From the NCBI GenBank assembly GCA_030698885.1, contig JAUYLN010000019.1, forward strand, positions 1-64,000: DNA of 64,000 nucleotides. The letters run 5' to 3'. The stretch comes from a bacterium (GTDB taxonomy: Bacteria > Patescibacteriota > Minisyncoccia > 2-02-FULL-40-12 > IGHO2-01-FULL-4-A). The translations under genes and the position numbers were made by a program. The notes under the pieces are model-generated. The model did not search any database, had not been told where the DNA came from, and worked only from the letters and a program-made list of their open reading frames with translations. Below are positions 50,539 to 57,496 of the stretch, in pieces; position 1 is the first letter of the stretch, and every line of letters starts with the position of its first letter.

Positions 50539-51912
50539 ATGAGAATGAGAAAGTTGATAGCTTTGAGTGTTTTGCTGATGTCGCTAACGATAGTGGCCTC
50601 AGCGCAAAGTATCCGAAGTAGGACCAGCGCGGGCAATGAGAAAATCGCGATTTGCCATGTACCTCCGGGCAACCCGGCAAACGCGCACCAAATTAACGTT
50701 TCACTCTCCGGATGGCTGAGGGGACACACACCCCACAACAGCCATTCTCAAGACTTCGTGGTTACGACAAGCATGCCTTGTCCGCCGCCACCGCCGCCGC
50801 CACCGCCTCCTCCACCACCACCACCACCGCCTCCGCCACCACCGCCTCCGCCACCACCGCCACCACCACCACCGCCACCCGTGGTTAACCCCAGTCCTCA
50901 AAAACCGGCAATCTGCTTCTCTTTGGAAATGGATTCGCCATGGACGGGACTTATCGGTGAACCCGTAAGCTCAGAAGTATTTCACTATGATGCCAATGGC
51001 AATGTTGTCGCAAGTGACAATCAAGTCATCGGCATGGTGGCACCGGGTACTAGCGCGGCAGGGGCAAGGTTCAGCTGTGATTCAAACAGCTGTACCGCTA
51101 ATGCCTCGGGACCGGGAACAGTCATCGGAAAGGTTGAAGGTCCGGCATATCAACAAAGCACGCTGGTGTATGTCATATTTATCAATCCGCCGGAAGCTCC
51201 TTATTCAAATTCCCTGATTCCATATCAGGCAAACCTCCACGCTTCTCTACAGGAGAACGCAGTCGGGAGAATAAATTTTGCCACACGGTACTCCGGCAGG
51301 CACGATTTACGAATAACCGTGTTCTTGCCAAAATGCCCACCGAACCTTCCGGATTGTCCGGAAAGGATACTGTGGTCTAGAACTTTTCAACACAACAACC
51401 TTACTCAAGGACAAGGTGTGACGCCGGTTATAATCCCGGCAACAAAAACAGCATTGCCGGGAAATTACCGAATTGTAGCGGAGCTGCTTAACAACTCTGT
51501 ATTTACGGTGGCAAAAGGCTCGGGCTCGGTAGTCGTCAAACGCGACCCCGACGGTCCAGCCGAACCGTTGTTCATTCACGCTGAAACTCCGCTGTGGGCC
51601 GGCTTGCGGTTGGCCCTCAACGAAGAGCTCACGCAGGCAGTAAACGAGGGAATGAAGTTTCATGTAGCGCTTTTGGCTAACAACCAAAAGTTCTACCTGC
51701 CCATTAACACGTGGCAGATAGTCCTTCCCTCAACACAGAATAGCCAAAAGCTAACGGCCGTTCTAACCGGAACCGGACAGGGCTTCAACATCAAACTCCC
51801 ACCGGGGTATTACACGGTGGGACTCATCGGAATAAAGGGCCAAGAGAAAATCACTCTGGCCCAACCAAACGCGCTGGTCATCCCGGCCGGCAAGTTACTT
51901 GAATTGAATTAA
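50539..51912 (+). CDS. Secreted protein with 33-residue polyproline tract
   Basis: The 457-residue protein has a signal peptide (1-23, cleavage after ASAQ). The domain EKIAICHVPPGNPANAHQI (about 34-52) resembles a small His/Cys domain seen in many exported proteins. An uninterrupted run of 33 prolines follows (residues 82-114, after Cys81), then Pro-rich linker and a beta-rich C-terminal region (about 125-457). No enzymatic motif is recognised. Polyproline runs of this length need elongation factor P for translation. AAGGAG stands about ten bases before the ATG. A rigid spacer lifting the C-terminal domain from the cell surface is a reasonable guess. Confidence 0.8.
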   Translation: MRMRKLIALSVLLMSLTIVASAQSIRSRTSAGNEKIAICHVPPGNPANAHQINVSLSGWLRGHTPHNSHSQDFVVTTSMPCPPPPPPPPPPPPPPPPPPPPPPPPPPPPPPPPPVVNPSPQKPAICFSLEMDSPWTGLIGEPVSSEVFHYDANGNVVASDNQVIGMVAPGTSAAGARFSCDSNSCTANASGPGTVIGKVEGPAYQQSTLVYVIFINPPEAPYSNSLIPYQANLHASLQENAVGRINFATRYSGRHDLRITVFLPKCPPNLPDCPERILWSRTFQHNNLTQGQGVTPVIIPATKTALPGNYRIVAELLNNSVFTVAKGSGSVVVKRDPDGPAEPLFIHAETPLWAGLRLALNEELTQAVNEGMKFHVALLANNQKFYLPINTWQIVLPSTQNSQKLTAVLTGTGQGFNIKLPPGYYTVGLIGIKGQEKITLAQPNALVIPAGKLLELN

Positions 51913-51924
51913 GTTTCAATCCAC

Positions 51925-51969
51925 ACCTCCGGGTACCGTTCATGAACGGTACCCGGAGGTTATTTTTTT
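51925..51969 (+). terminator. Strong terminator after the poly-proline gene
   Basis: A perfect 36-base palindrome (centre TTCATGAA; arms ACCTCCGGGTACCGTTCA and its complement) is followed by TATTTTTTT. Confidence 0.9.
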
Positions 51970-52064
51970 ACTACGGGAAGCGGGATTCACCCCTTCTTCA
52001 TGATGAATCGTCATATTTTGACAATGCCCGTAATATATGTTAAACAAGGTGAATAAGCCCCTTT

Positions 52065-52354
52065 AGAGTGCGGGATTCAAACTATCGTCAGATTGAGAAG
52101 CCCAAAAATGAGGTGATTTCTAGGCACGACGACGAAAGTGTGCCCAAGGGTACATTGAGGAGGAGAAACAAAGAAATCAGCCATTTTTGAGCTTCCCGAT
52201 AGGGCGGGCGAATTTGGCTAATCTTCTGCGTTGTTCGTCGCTCACGTACCTCAAGGTACGCATCGCTCCTCTCGCCTTGAATATTAGCCAAATTCGCTCC
52301 GTCCCGCCGTGGCGGGACTCCGCTCAATTGATGCTAGTTTGAATCCCGCACTCT
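52065..52354. mobile_element. MITE-like element with 20-bp perfect terminal inverted repeats
   Basis: The ends AGAGTGCGGGATTCAAACTA (52065-52084) and its exact complement (52335-52354) bound 290 bp. Inside are two nested inverted pairs: GAAGC-x-CAAAAATGAG-type arms with AGAAATCA (about 52097-52195) and GAATTTGGCTAAT/ATTAGCCAAATTC (13 bp, perfect), the latter around a GTACCTCAAGGTAC-like core. No ORF of note and no transposase are present; target-site duplication is not evident. It may be a non-autonomous mobile element or a large structured RNA. It ends just before the Shine-Dalgarno sequence of the GT2 gene. Confidence 0.7.
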
Positions 52355-52372
52355 GCGTGATAAGGAGGTTTT

Positions 52373-53455
52373 TTGTTCTTTTACAATCTAGACATAAGAG
52401 ATACAAGAAGAGAACTGTGTGTCCTGATACCGGCCTATAATGAACATCTGGTGATAAAAAACTCCATACAAAGCCTGATTAAGACAGGGTTAAGACTTGA
52501 GGATATTTATCTGCTAGATGACGGTTCAACTGATAGAACCGCTGAAACCGCTAAAGAATTTCAAATAAATCTAATACGAAACAATGTACAAATGGGGAAA
52601 GCGGAAAGCATCAACCGTGCCATTAAAGAATTTGAAATTCCCAAAAAATATCGGCTTATGTCCTTACTTGATGCTGATACGCAGGTGAACATAAAATATT
52701 TTGAACATATCATTAAGGCCTTTGATGACAACCCCGAAGCTGTGGTTGTATGCGGACAGCCTAAAAGCCTGCCCCATAACTGGATAACTGCGTACAGGGC
52801 ATATTCTTACTTTGTAAATCACAGCGTATATAAACCGGGTCAATCCATAATGAAAGTAATCACTGTGGCTTCCGGATGCGCAACTACATTCAAGACTGAC
52901 TTATTTAAGTCTTTAGAGTGGGAAACAGATACCTTAGTTGAAGACATGGATATAACCATACAAATCCACAGAAAAAAATTGGGAAAATTATTTTTTGAAC
53001 CAAGGGCTATCACCTACACTCAAGACCCTAGGACTATAGATGATTACATCGGCCAAATGAATAGATGGAATACCGGAATGTGGCAGGTGATAAAAAAACA
53101 TAGAATTCCTTTCGGATGGACCGGATTGGATGCAGAGCTGGCATTATTACTGGGTGAAGCAATGGCATATTCCGGATTTATGTTTCTTTTACCGCTATGG
53201 CTATTCCTAAAGCCCTCATTCGTTTTGTGGCTCCTGTTAATGGACCAGCTTACAGTAATCAGTATTGTCTTGTGGGCGTGCCTTAAAGAAAAAAGATGGG
53301 ATCTGCTAAAATATTTCCCGATATTTATTACTGTTAGGTATATAGATTATGGGATACTTCTGTCTACCTTTTGGAACACGATAATAAAACAGGAATTGTC
53401 TCTTGAGTGGTTTAAGCCGGCAAGATACAGGACGGATAGTCCAAAGGAGGGCTAA
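52373..53455 (+). CDS. Processive-type family 2 glycosyltransferase (membrane)
   Basis: TTG start at 52373 with AAGGAGG four bases upstream; 360 residues. GT2 motifs in order: VLIPAYNEH, LLDDGSTDRT (about 48-57), SLLDADTQV (about 96-104), LVEDMDITIQ (about 187-196, ED of the acceptor motif) and QMNRWNTGMW (about 226-235, QxxRW). C-terminal helices (about 258-345) form a membrane domain. The motifs resemble cellulose/PNAG/hyaluronan-type synthases, so it may make a polysaccharide. It is followed by two LysM-containing genes, the first starting one base after its TAA. Confidence 0.88.
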   Translation: MFFYNLDIRDTRRELCVLIPAYNEHLVIKNSIQSLIKTGLRLEDIYLLDDGSTDRTAETAKEFQINLIRNNVQMGKAESINRAIKEFEIPKKYRLMSLLDADTQVNIKYFEHIIKAFDDNPEAVVVCGQPKSLPHNWITAYRAYSYFVNHSVYKPGQSIMKVITVASGCATTFKTDLFKSLEWETDTLVEDMDITIQIHRKKLGKLFFEPRAITYTQDPRTIDDYIGQMNRWNTGMWQVIKKHRIPFGWTGLDAELALLLGEAMAYSGFMFLLPLWLFLKPSFVLWLLLMDQLTVISIVLWACLKEKRWDLLKYFPIFITVRYIDYGILLSTFWNTIIKQELSLEWFKPARYRTDSPKEG

Positions 53456-53456
53456 G

Positions 53457-54332
53457 ATGACAAAAATATTACTTCTTTTAGCTTGTCTGCTCTTTAACGG
53501 CTTGGCGCTCGCGGAGCGAATTGGAAATCTAAAAACATACATCGTAGAACCCGGGGATACACTGAGAGAAATAAAATTTAATCTCCAGATTCACGGTGTG
53601 AATATAAAAAAGCTGAATGAGTGGAATCCGGACCTTGGTGCCCAAGTTCAACTGGGACAAAGCATCAATTACTACGTCCTGGACAAAAACCAATTCAAAG
53701 GAATAACAAAGAAAAATATTGAAGAGGCCATAAAAAAGGCTTATGCCAAAAATAGTTTTGTGCCTGTGCCACAGCCTCGTCTGACGAGACCAAGGCCCCA
53801 CTTAACGGGGCCGGAACTGCCTCAAGACAGTAATGATATAGGATCAAGGCCTGCTCAGCCGCCAAATCTGTTTAAGTTAAAATACGCCTTTCCGGCGATA
53901 ATAGTAACATTCCTGATATTACTATACCAAAGAAGAAAAAATACCGAGATAAAAGACATTATAACAACATCAAAAGACAGCAGACCGGAACAGACCGTTC
54001 CGTTGAAAGAAAAACCTGCTCTTGTCATACAAATGAATAAAGATAGACCGAATAAGGAGTTTGAACCAATAGTAGACCCGAGCAAAGAACAGCTGGTAAA
54101 TGATGGCGTATTTCCAAGAAAAATAATCCTGCGCATAAACAAAGAACAGGAAACCTATGATGTCGCATGTATGGTAGATATAAGCGATTCGGGAAATGTG
54201 GTTTGTTACGGATTTCCTGATAACCCAGAACAAAAAATTGCCTTCAAAAATGCCCGCAAAAGAGCTTTAAGCAGTCTGGAAGTTTTATCTGACAGAAATA
54301 TCGAGAGATCAGGCGTATTAGGCCTTAGCTAA
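53457..54332 (+). CDS. LysM-domain membrane-anchored protein with C-terminal PilZ-like region
   Basis: The ATG at 53457 (AAAGGAGG six bases upstream) begins a signal-peptide-like segment (LLLLACLLFNGLALA). A LysM domain follows (about 22-75, YIVEPGDTLREIKF then LNEWNPDL), then a Pro-rich linker, a transmembrane helix (about 143-162, YAFPAIIVTFLILLY) and a cytoplasmic-like C-terminus with PRKIILRINKEQETYDVACM (about 220-240), faintly PilZ-like (uncertain). LysM binds peptidoglycan or chitin-type glycans. Its link with the GT2 suggests a glycan synthesis/export unit. Confidence 0.75.
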   Translation: MTKILLLLACLLFNGLALAERIGNLKTYIVEPGDTLREIKFNLQIHGVNIKKLNEWNPDLGAQVQLGQSINYYVLDKNQFKGITKKNIEEAIKKAYAKNSFVPVPQPRLTRPRPHLTGPELPQDSNDIGSRPAQPPNLFKLKYAFPAIIVTFLILLYQRRKNTEIKDIITTSKDSRPEQTVPLKEKPALVIQMNKDRPNKEFEPIVDPSKEQLVNDGVFPRKIILRINKEQETYDVACMVDISDSGNVVCYGFPDNPEQKIAFKNARKRALSSLEVLSDRNIERSGVLGLS

Positions 54333-54356
54333 AATCTTTAGCATTTGATGCCATCG

Positions 54357-54420
54357 GCCAAGCAGGTTGTTGCTTTTAACCCCACCAAGGCGGGGCGACA
54401 AGAACAGCGGTGCGTAACCA
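54357..54420 (+). ncRNA. Tandem structured RNA motif, copy 1
   Basis: A 64-nt sequence GCCAAGCAGGTTGTTGCTTT...CGACAAGAACAGCGGTGCGTAACCA. It can form an outer GGTT/AACC pairing, a middle TTGTTG/CGACAA stem, a CTTTTAA internal bulge and a CCCC/GGGG apical hairpin. Copy 2 (54468-54530) has the same constant bases with a different apical loop that still keeps the CCCC/GGGG stem, which is covariation-compatible. I do not recognise a known riboswitch class. Confidence 0.6.
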
Positions 54421-54467
54421 AACAGGACATCTTTGCCGAAGATTTTGAAAACCAAAATGCAAATCTA

Positions 54468-54530
54468 GCCAAGCAGGTTGTTGCTTTTAACCCCGTCTGA
54501 AGGGGTGACAAGGACAGCGGTGCGTAACCA
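54468..54530 (+). ncRNA. Tandem structured RNA motif, copy 2
   Basis: 63 nt, with the same 5' and 3' blocks as copy 1 (GCCAAGCAGGTTGTTGCTTT and ACAGCGGTGCGTAACCA) but a different apical loop (GTCTGAA) and a C-to-T change in the 3' strand of the middle stem (G-C to G-U). The two copies repeat with a 111-nt period in the 273-bp gap before the LysM/beta-repeat gene, 76 bases upstream of its ATG. This placement fits a regulatory leader. Confidence 0.6.
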
Positions 54531-54605
54531 GGAAATTGCTTATTGGTTCTTGCCTACAAACAAAAGAAGAAGAAAAACCACTTTAAAACCGAAAGGAGGT
54601 AAGCC

Positions 54606-56045
54606 ATGAGCGATCGACAACGTACTGCGACAATATTATTGCTGGTTCTAGCTTTTTTGGCAGGGCTGGGGTGGCTGTTTATACGACGCGCCCGCAATCA
54701 CAACCAAGGACTCGCTGAGAATCAAACGGCCAGAATAGCCGCGCTTGAACAAAATATAAAAGAACTGCGAACGGTTAATTCAAACCTGGCCGAGGAATTA
54801 TCCGCCGAACGAAACAGAACAAAGTGCGGGGAAGTAGATTGCACCGGCGGACGATGCTATGGAGTCCAAAGGGGAGACACTCTTTGGGATATTGCCAAAC
54901 GTTTTTACGGCAATCCAATGCTTTATCCTTCCTTGGCAAAAGTAAACAATATAGAAAATCCGGACCTGCTTGTTGCGGAAACCTGTATTTGTCTTCCGCA
55001 AATGATAAACGGAAATAAGTTAGGAGCGGGAGAACGCCCAAGAAGAGCCCCCGTCCCTATGGCTAGGCATGAAGCCGTTCCGGTATTGCCTCCGGCTGTC
55101 GTCACACCCGAAGAAACACCGCTGGCAAAAGCACCCGAAGCGGTCCCGCAAACGGAACCGGAAAAAGAAAAGCCCGTAGAAATAGTATCGGTGCCGGAAG
55201 AACCGCCTGCAGAAATTGAAGCTCGGCCAGAACCGGAAAAATCTATACCCGAGCCGTTACCGCCCGAAGAAAAAGTAGCGGTAATCCCCTCGGACATAGA
55301 CACCGAATTGCCGACAATACTTCCCGGCTCTGCCTGGAACGCCGCCGGCAATCTTTCGCCTATAGAAAAAGGGAATTTCCTGAATTATAGCTACCTGGAG
55401 CAGGGCATAACTATCTGGCGAAATGGCCGATGGTCCCTGGTTCCTTATCTAAGTTTAAGCTCCGCATTTGATAACGCTGGCCATGACTGGAATAACAAAA
55501 TAACAGGACAGGCCGGAATAAAGGTCGTGAGGACTTTTGACCACGGCATAATCCAGCTGGGGACCGGCTACGCCCAAGAGCATCGCCGGATAAGTAATAC
55601 AAAAAATGGACAAGTCTTCGGCTCTGCCGGCTATTGGTTCGGATGGGATAATCCGACAAGAGATCCGGCCGGAAGAAGATTTTTTTCTGCCTTCCCCGGA
55701 AGCACATGGGGAATCGCCGGCAACATATCGCCCGCAGAGAAAAATAATAAGCTCGGAATGATTTATCTTCAGCAGGGCACTACCTTTACTAAAATAAAGG
55801 GCCTCTCGCTCATACCGTTCGGAGAACATTCCATAAGTTTTGACAGCGACGGCCATGACTGGAACAATCGTCAGATTATGGGCACCGGCCTAAAGATAAG
55901 TGCACCCATTAAGGCCGGAGGCATTGTGGAAATAGGGGCAAAATATCAGAGAGAGAGAAGGTGGCAAAGCGGACTAAGTGCAGATGGAGTCACCGGTTTC
56001 ATTACTTTCTGGCATGGCTGGAATCCAAAGATAGGAGGCAGATAA
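54606..56045 (+). CDS. LysM protein with two beta-strand repeat domains
   Basis: The 479-residue protein (AAAGGAGG with good spacing before the ATG) has an N-terminal transmembrane helix (about 9-25), a short coiled coil (about 40-66) and a LysM domain (about 83-135, YGVQRGDTLWDIAKRFYGNP, with four Cys in or near it). A Pro/Glu-rich linker (about 145-235) follows, then two homologous beta-rich modules (about 239-350 and 363-479), each with PGS-x-W-x-x-AGN-x-SP-x-EK and GHDWNN. The modules are not assigned to a named family. It probably spans from membrane through wall. The RNA tandem motif lies in its leader. Confidence 0.75.
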   Translation: MSDRQRTATILLLVLAFLAGLGWLFIRRARNHNQGLAENQTARIAALEQNIKELRTVNSNLAEELSAERNRTKCGEVDCTGGRCYGVQRGDTLWDIAKRFYGNPMLYPSLAKVNNIENPDLLVAETCICLPQMINGNKLGAGERPRRAPVPMARHEAVPVLPPAVVTPEETPLAKAPEAVPQTEPEKEKPVEIVSVPEEPPAEIEARPEPEKSIPEPLPPEEKVAVIPSDIDTELPTILPGSAWNAAGNLSPIEKGNFLNYSYLEQGITIWRNGRWSLVPYLSLSSAFDNAGHDWNNKITGQAGIKVVRTFDHGIIQLGTGYAQEHRRISNTKNGQVFGSAGYWFGWDNPTRDPAGRRFFSAFPGSTWGIAGNISPAEKNNKLGMIYLQQGTTFTKIKGLSLIPFGEHSISFDSDGHDWNNRQIMGTGLKISAPIKAGGIVEIGAKYQRERRWQSGLSADGVTGFITFWHGWNPKIGGR

Positions 56046-56046
56046 T

Positions 56047-56478
56047 ATGTACATACCGGGACTTGGAAACTGTTCGGCTTTAATACATATAGCCGTACAA
56101 CACCCAAAGGTGGTTGCCACCCTGGGAATTATGGGAATTCTGGGCCTGCTCATATCACCGGTCGGACCGGGAGAGCACATAGGCTCAAGAGGAATCATTG
56201 AGAAGCAAGAGTCAGCCATTGTTGCCCAATATCCTGAATTGGCAAAAATCCAATACAAGGCAGAGACTGCGTTCAGAGAAGTTAAGCATAAACAGCTTTC
56301 TGACAGTAATATACGCTATGTTTTAAACAGCTGTGCGGCTTGCACCGACATTGGCGTAGACAGCATTAAAAATAACAATGAATTAAGTGAGGAAGTATCC
56401 TTTTTGTTCTTTCTAGATTTAGTTAAGCGCAATAATTATAATATTGCGGCCGCAAAAGCGGCATATCTTAGTCAGTAG
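56047..56478 (+). CDS. Hypothetical membrane-anchored protein
   Basis: The 143-residue protein begins one base after the preceding stop with GGAGG upstream, so it is co-translated with the LysM/beta-repeat gene. A hydrophobic segment (about 20-37, VVATLGIMGILGLLISPV) may anchor it. The rest is soluble, helical, with CAAC (about 97-100) as a possible disulfide or metal pair. No domain is recognised. It ends the GT2/LysM locus, followed by a terminator. Confidence 0.65.
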   Translation: MYIPGLGNCSALIHIAVQHPKVVATLGIMGILGLLISPVGPGEHIGSRGIIEKQESAIVAQYPELAKIQYKAETAFREVKHKQLSDSNIRYVLNSCAACTDIGVDSIKNNNELSEEVSFLFFLDLVKRNNYNIAAAKAAYLSQ

Positions 56479-56488
56479 ATTACTATTC

Positions 56489-56514
56489 GCCCCGATATTA
56501 AATCGGGGCTTTTT
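56489..56514 (+). terminator. Terminator of the GT2/LysM locus
   Basis: Stem GCCCCGAT/ATCGGGGC with five-base loop ATTAA and five T residues. Confidence 0.9.
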
Positions 56515-56554
56515 GTTTGTTGATACCATATTATAAAAGTGATATCTTTGTAGT

Positions 56555-56752
56555 ATGGATATAATATCTGTTCAAAATTATTGGATTTTTATTTTGCTCG
56601 TCTTGTGGTCATTACCGTGGAAGGGCATGGCATTATGGAAGGCCGGCCGACAAAAACAAAAATTGTGGTTTGTTGTGTTATTTTTAACCAATACTGTGGC
56701 CATTTTGGACATTTTGTACTTATACATATTCAGCAAAAACAAACATAACTAA
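56555..56752 (+). CDS. DUF5652 family small membrane protein
   Basis: The 65-residue protein has two transmembrane helices and the DUF5652 signature WSLPWKGMALWKAGR (about 18-32) then WFVVLFLTNTVAILDILYLY. This family is frequent in CPR bacteria; function unknown. Start ATG at 56555. Confidence 0.88.
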   Translation: MDIISVQNYWIFILLVLWSLPWKGMALWKAGRQKQKLWFVVLFLTNTVAILDILYLYIFSKNKHN

Positions 56753-56791
56753 CTGTTAATAAATAGCCCTGTGCGGACCGGCTATTTATGA

Positions 56792-56797
56792 TATACT
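56792..56797 (+). promoter_or_regulatory. -10 box, nearly leaderless promoter
   Basis: TATACT at 56792-56797 lies ten bases before the ATG (56808). A small stem AAATAGCC/GGCTATTT just upstream (56760-56788) may terminate the preceding small gene. Confidence 0.5.
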
Positions 56798-56807
56798 AAA
56801 TTTAATC

Positions 56808-57074
56808 ATGCCGGAAAAAGAACAATACATGGCTTTGATGTCAGACGTAATAGGCAAACAGTCCGTAATCTTAGGACCAGACATTGCCATACTTAAGGCG
56901 CGCAATGTTGAGGGCCTAAAGATATCAAACGATGGCAAGGTAACAGACATCATCGGTAACCCAAGAGATGTCTTGCAGGGGTTGATAGATGAATATGTGA
57001 GTTTATCCGGTCAGATAGTTAAAACAGCCCTGGGTTCGGTTTTTGAAAAGCACAATATTGAAAAAATAGAATAA
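56808..57074 (+). CDS. Hypothetical protein, 88 residues
   Basis: A soluble alpha/beta protein with no signal peptide (KEQYMALMSDVIGKQSVILG at the start; NPRDVLQGLIDEYVSLSG about 50-67). No family recognised. It lies at the head of a run of genes (88-residue protein, membrane protein, sensor kinase) with short spacing, suggesting an operon and a possible signalling role. Confidence 0.6.
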   Translation: MPEKEQYMALMSDVIGKQSVILGPDIAILKARNVEGLKISNDGKVTDIIGNPRDVLQGLIDEYVSLSGQIVKTALGSVFEKHNIEKIE

Positions 57075-57088
57075 AAAACCAAATATTT

Positions 57089-57490
57089 ATGAACAATAAA
57101 AAAATATTTTTAATAATAACGCTGGCCCTGACGCTTCTGCCCCAGAAAAGCATGGCCTCAATCGGTTCGCCCATAATTCAAAAAGCGGCTTCTACGTTTT
57201 TAAATACTTTTCCGGCCTGGATATCACTGGCAGGCGCAATGACAGTTCTGGTTCTTGCCCATAAATACATGCACGGTGGACAGCTTGCCAAACCGTTTCA
57301 GCTCATAGGCATCGGCGTCTTTATAGATGCCATGACTCAAATATTCTCATCTTTTGTTTCGGCAGGCGCGATTACAGCCCCTCCCTTTTATTCAGAAACA
57401 ATGATAGTGGTCGGACTGGTATTTCGGCTTTCCGTAGTTATCGGAGTCATTTGGATAGCAGGTATATTCGGCGTGTTAAGACAAAAATAA
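57089..57490 (+). CDS. Hypothetical four-helix membrane protein
   Basis: The 133-residue protein has an N-terminal signal-like helix (about 4-22, ending MAS) and three further hydrophobic segments (about 37-55, 68-87 and 105-128). No domain recognised. It stands six bases before the sensor kinase gene, so it may be a partner or membrane subunit of that kinase. Confidence 0.65.
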   Translation: MNNKKIFLIITLALTLLPQKSMASIGSPIIQKAASTFLNTFPAWISLAGAMTVLVLAHKYMHGGQLAKPFQLIGIGVFIDAMTQIFSSFVSAGAITAPPFYSETMIVVGLVFRLSVVIGVIWIAGIFGVLRQK

Positions 57491-57496
57491 ATATAA

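Noticed and set aside
50701-50901. Trp/Arg-rich reverse frame opposite the polyproline run
   Set aside because: It is only the complement of CCN codons (GGN/NGG) and lies inside a strong forward gene.
52088-52327. Reverse 79-codon frame inside the MITE-like element
   Set aside because: It follows from inverted repeats, has no homology that I recognise and no ribosome-binding site.
53970-54233. Reverse aromatic-rich frame opposite the LysM gene
   Set aside because: It overlaps a well-supported forward gene with a strong Shine-Dalgarno sequence; no domain or signal.
54357-54530. Known riboswitch class (preQ1, c-di-GMP, glycine, guanidine) for the tandem RNA motif
   Set aside because: None of the conserved cores of these classes as I remember them is present, so I report it only as an unassigned structured motif.
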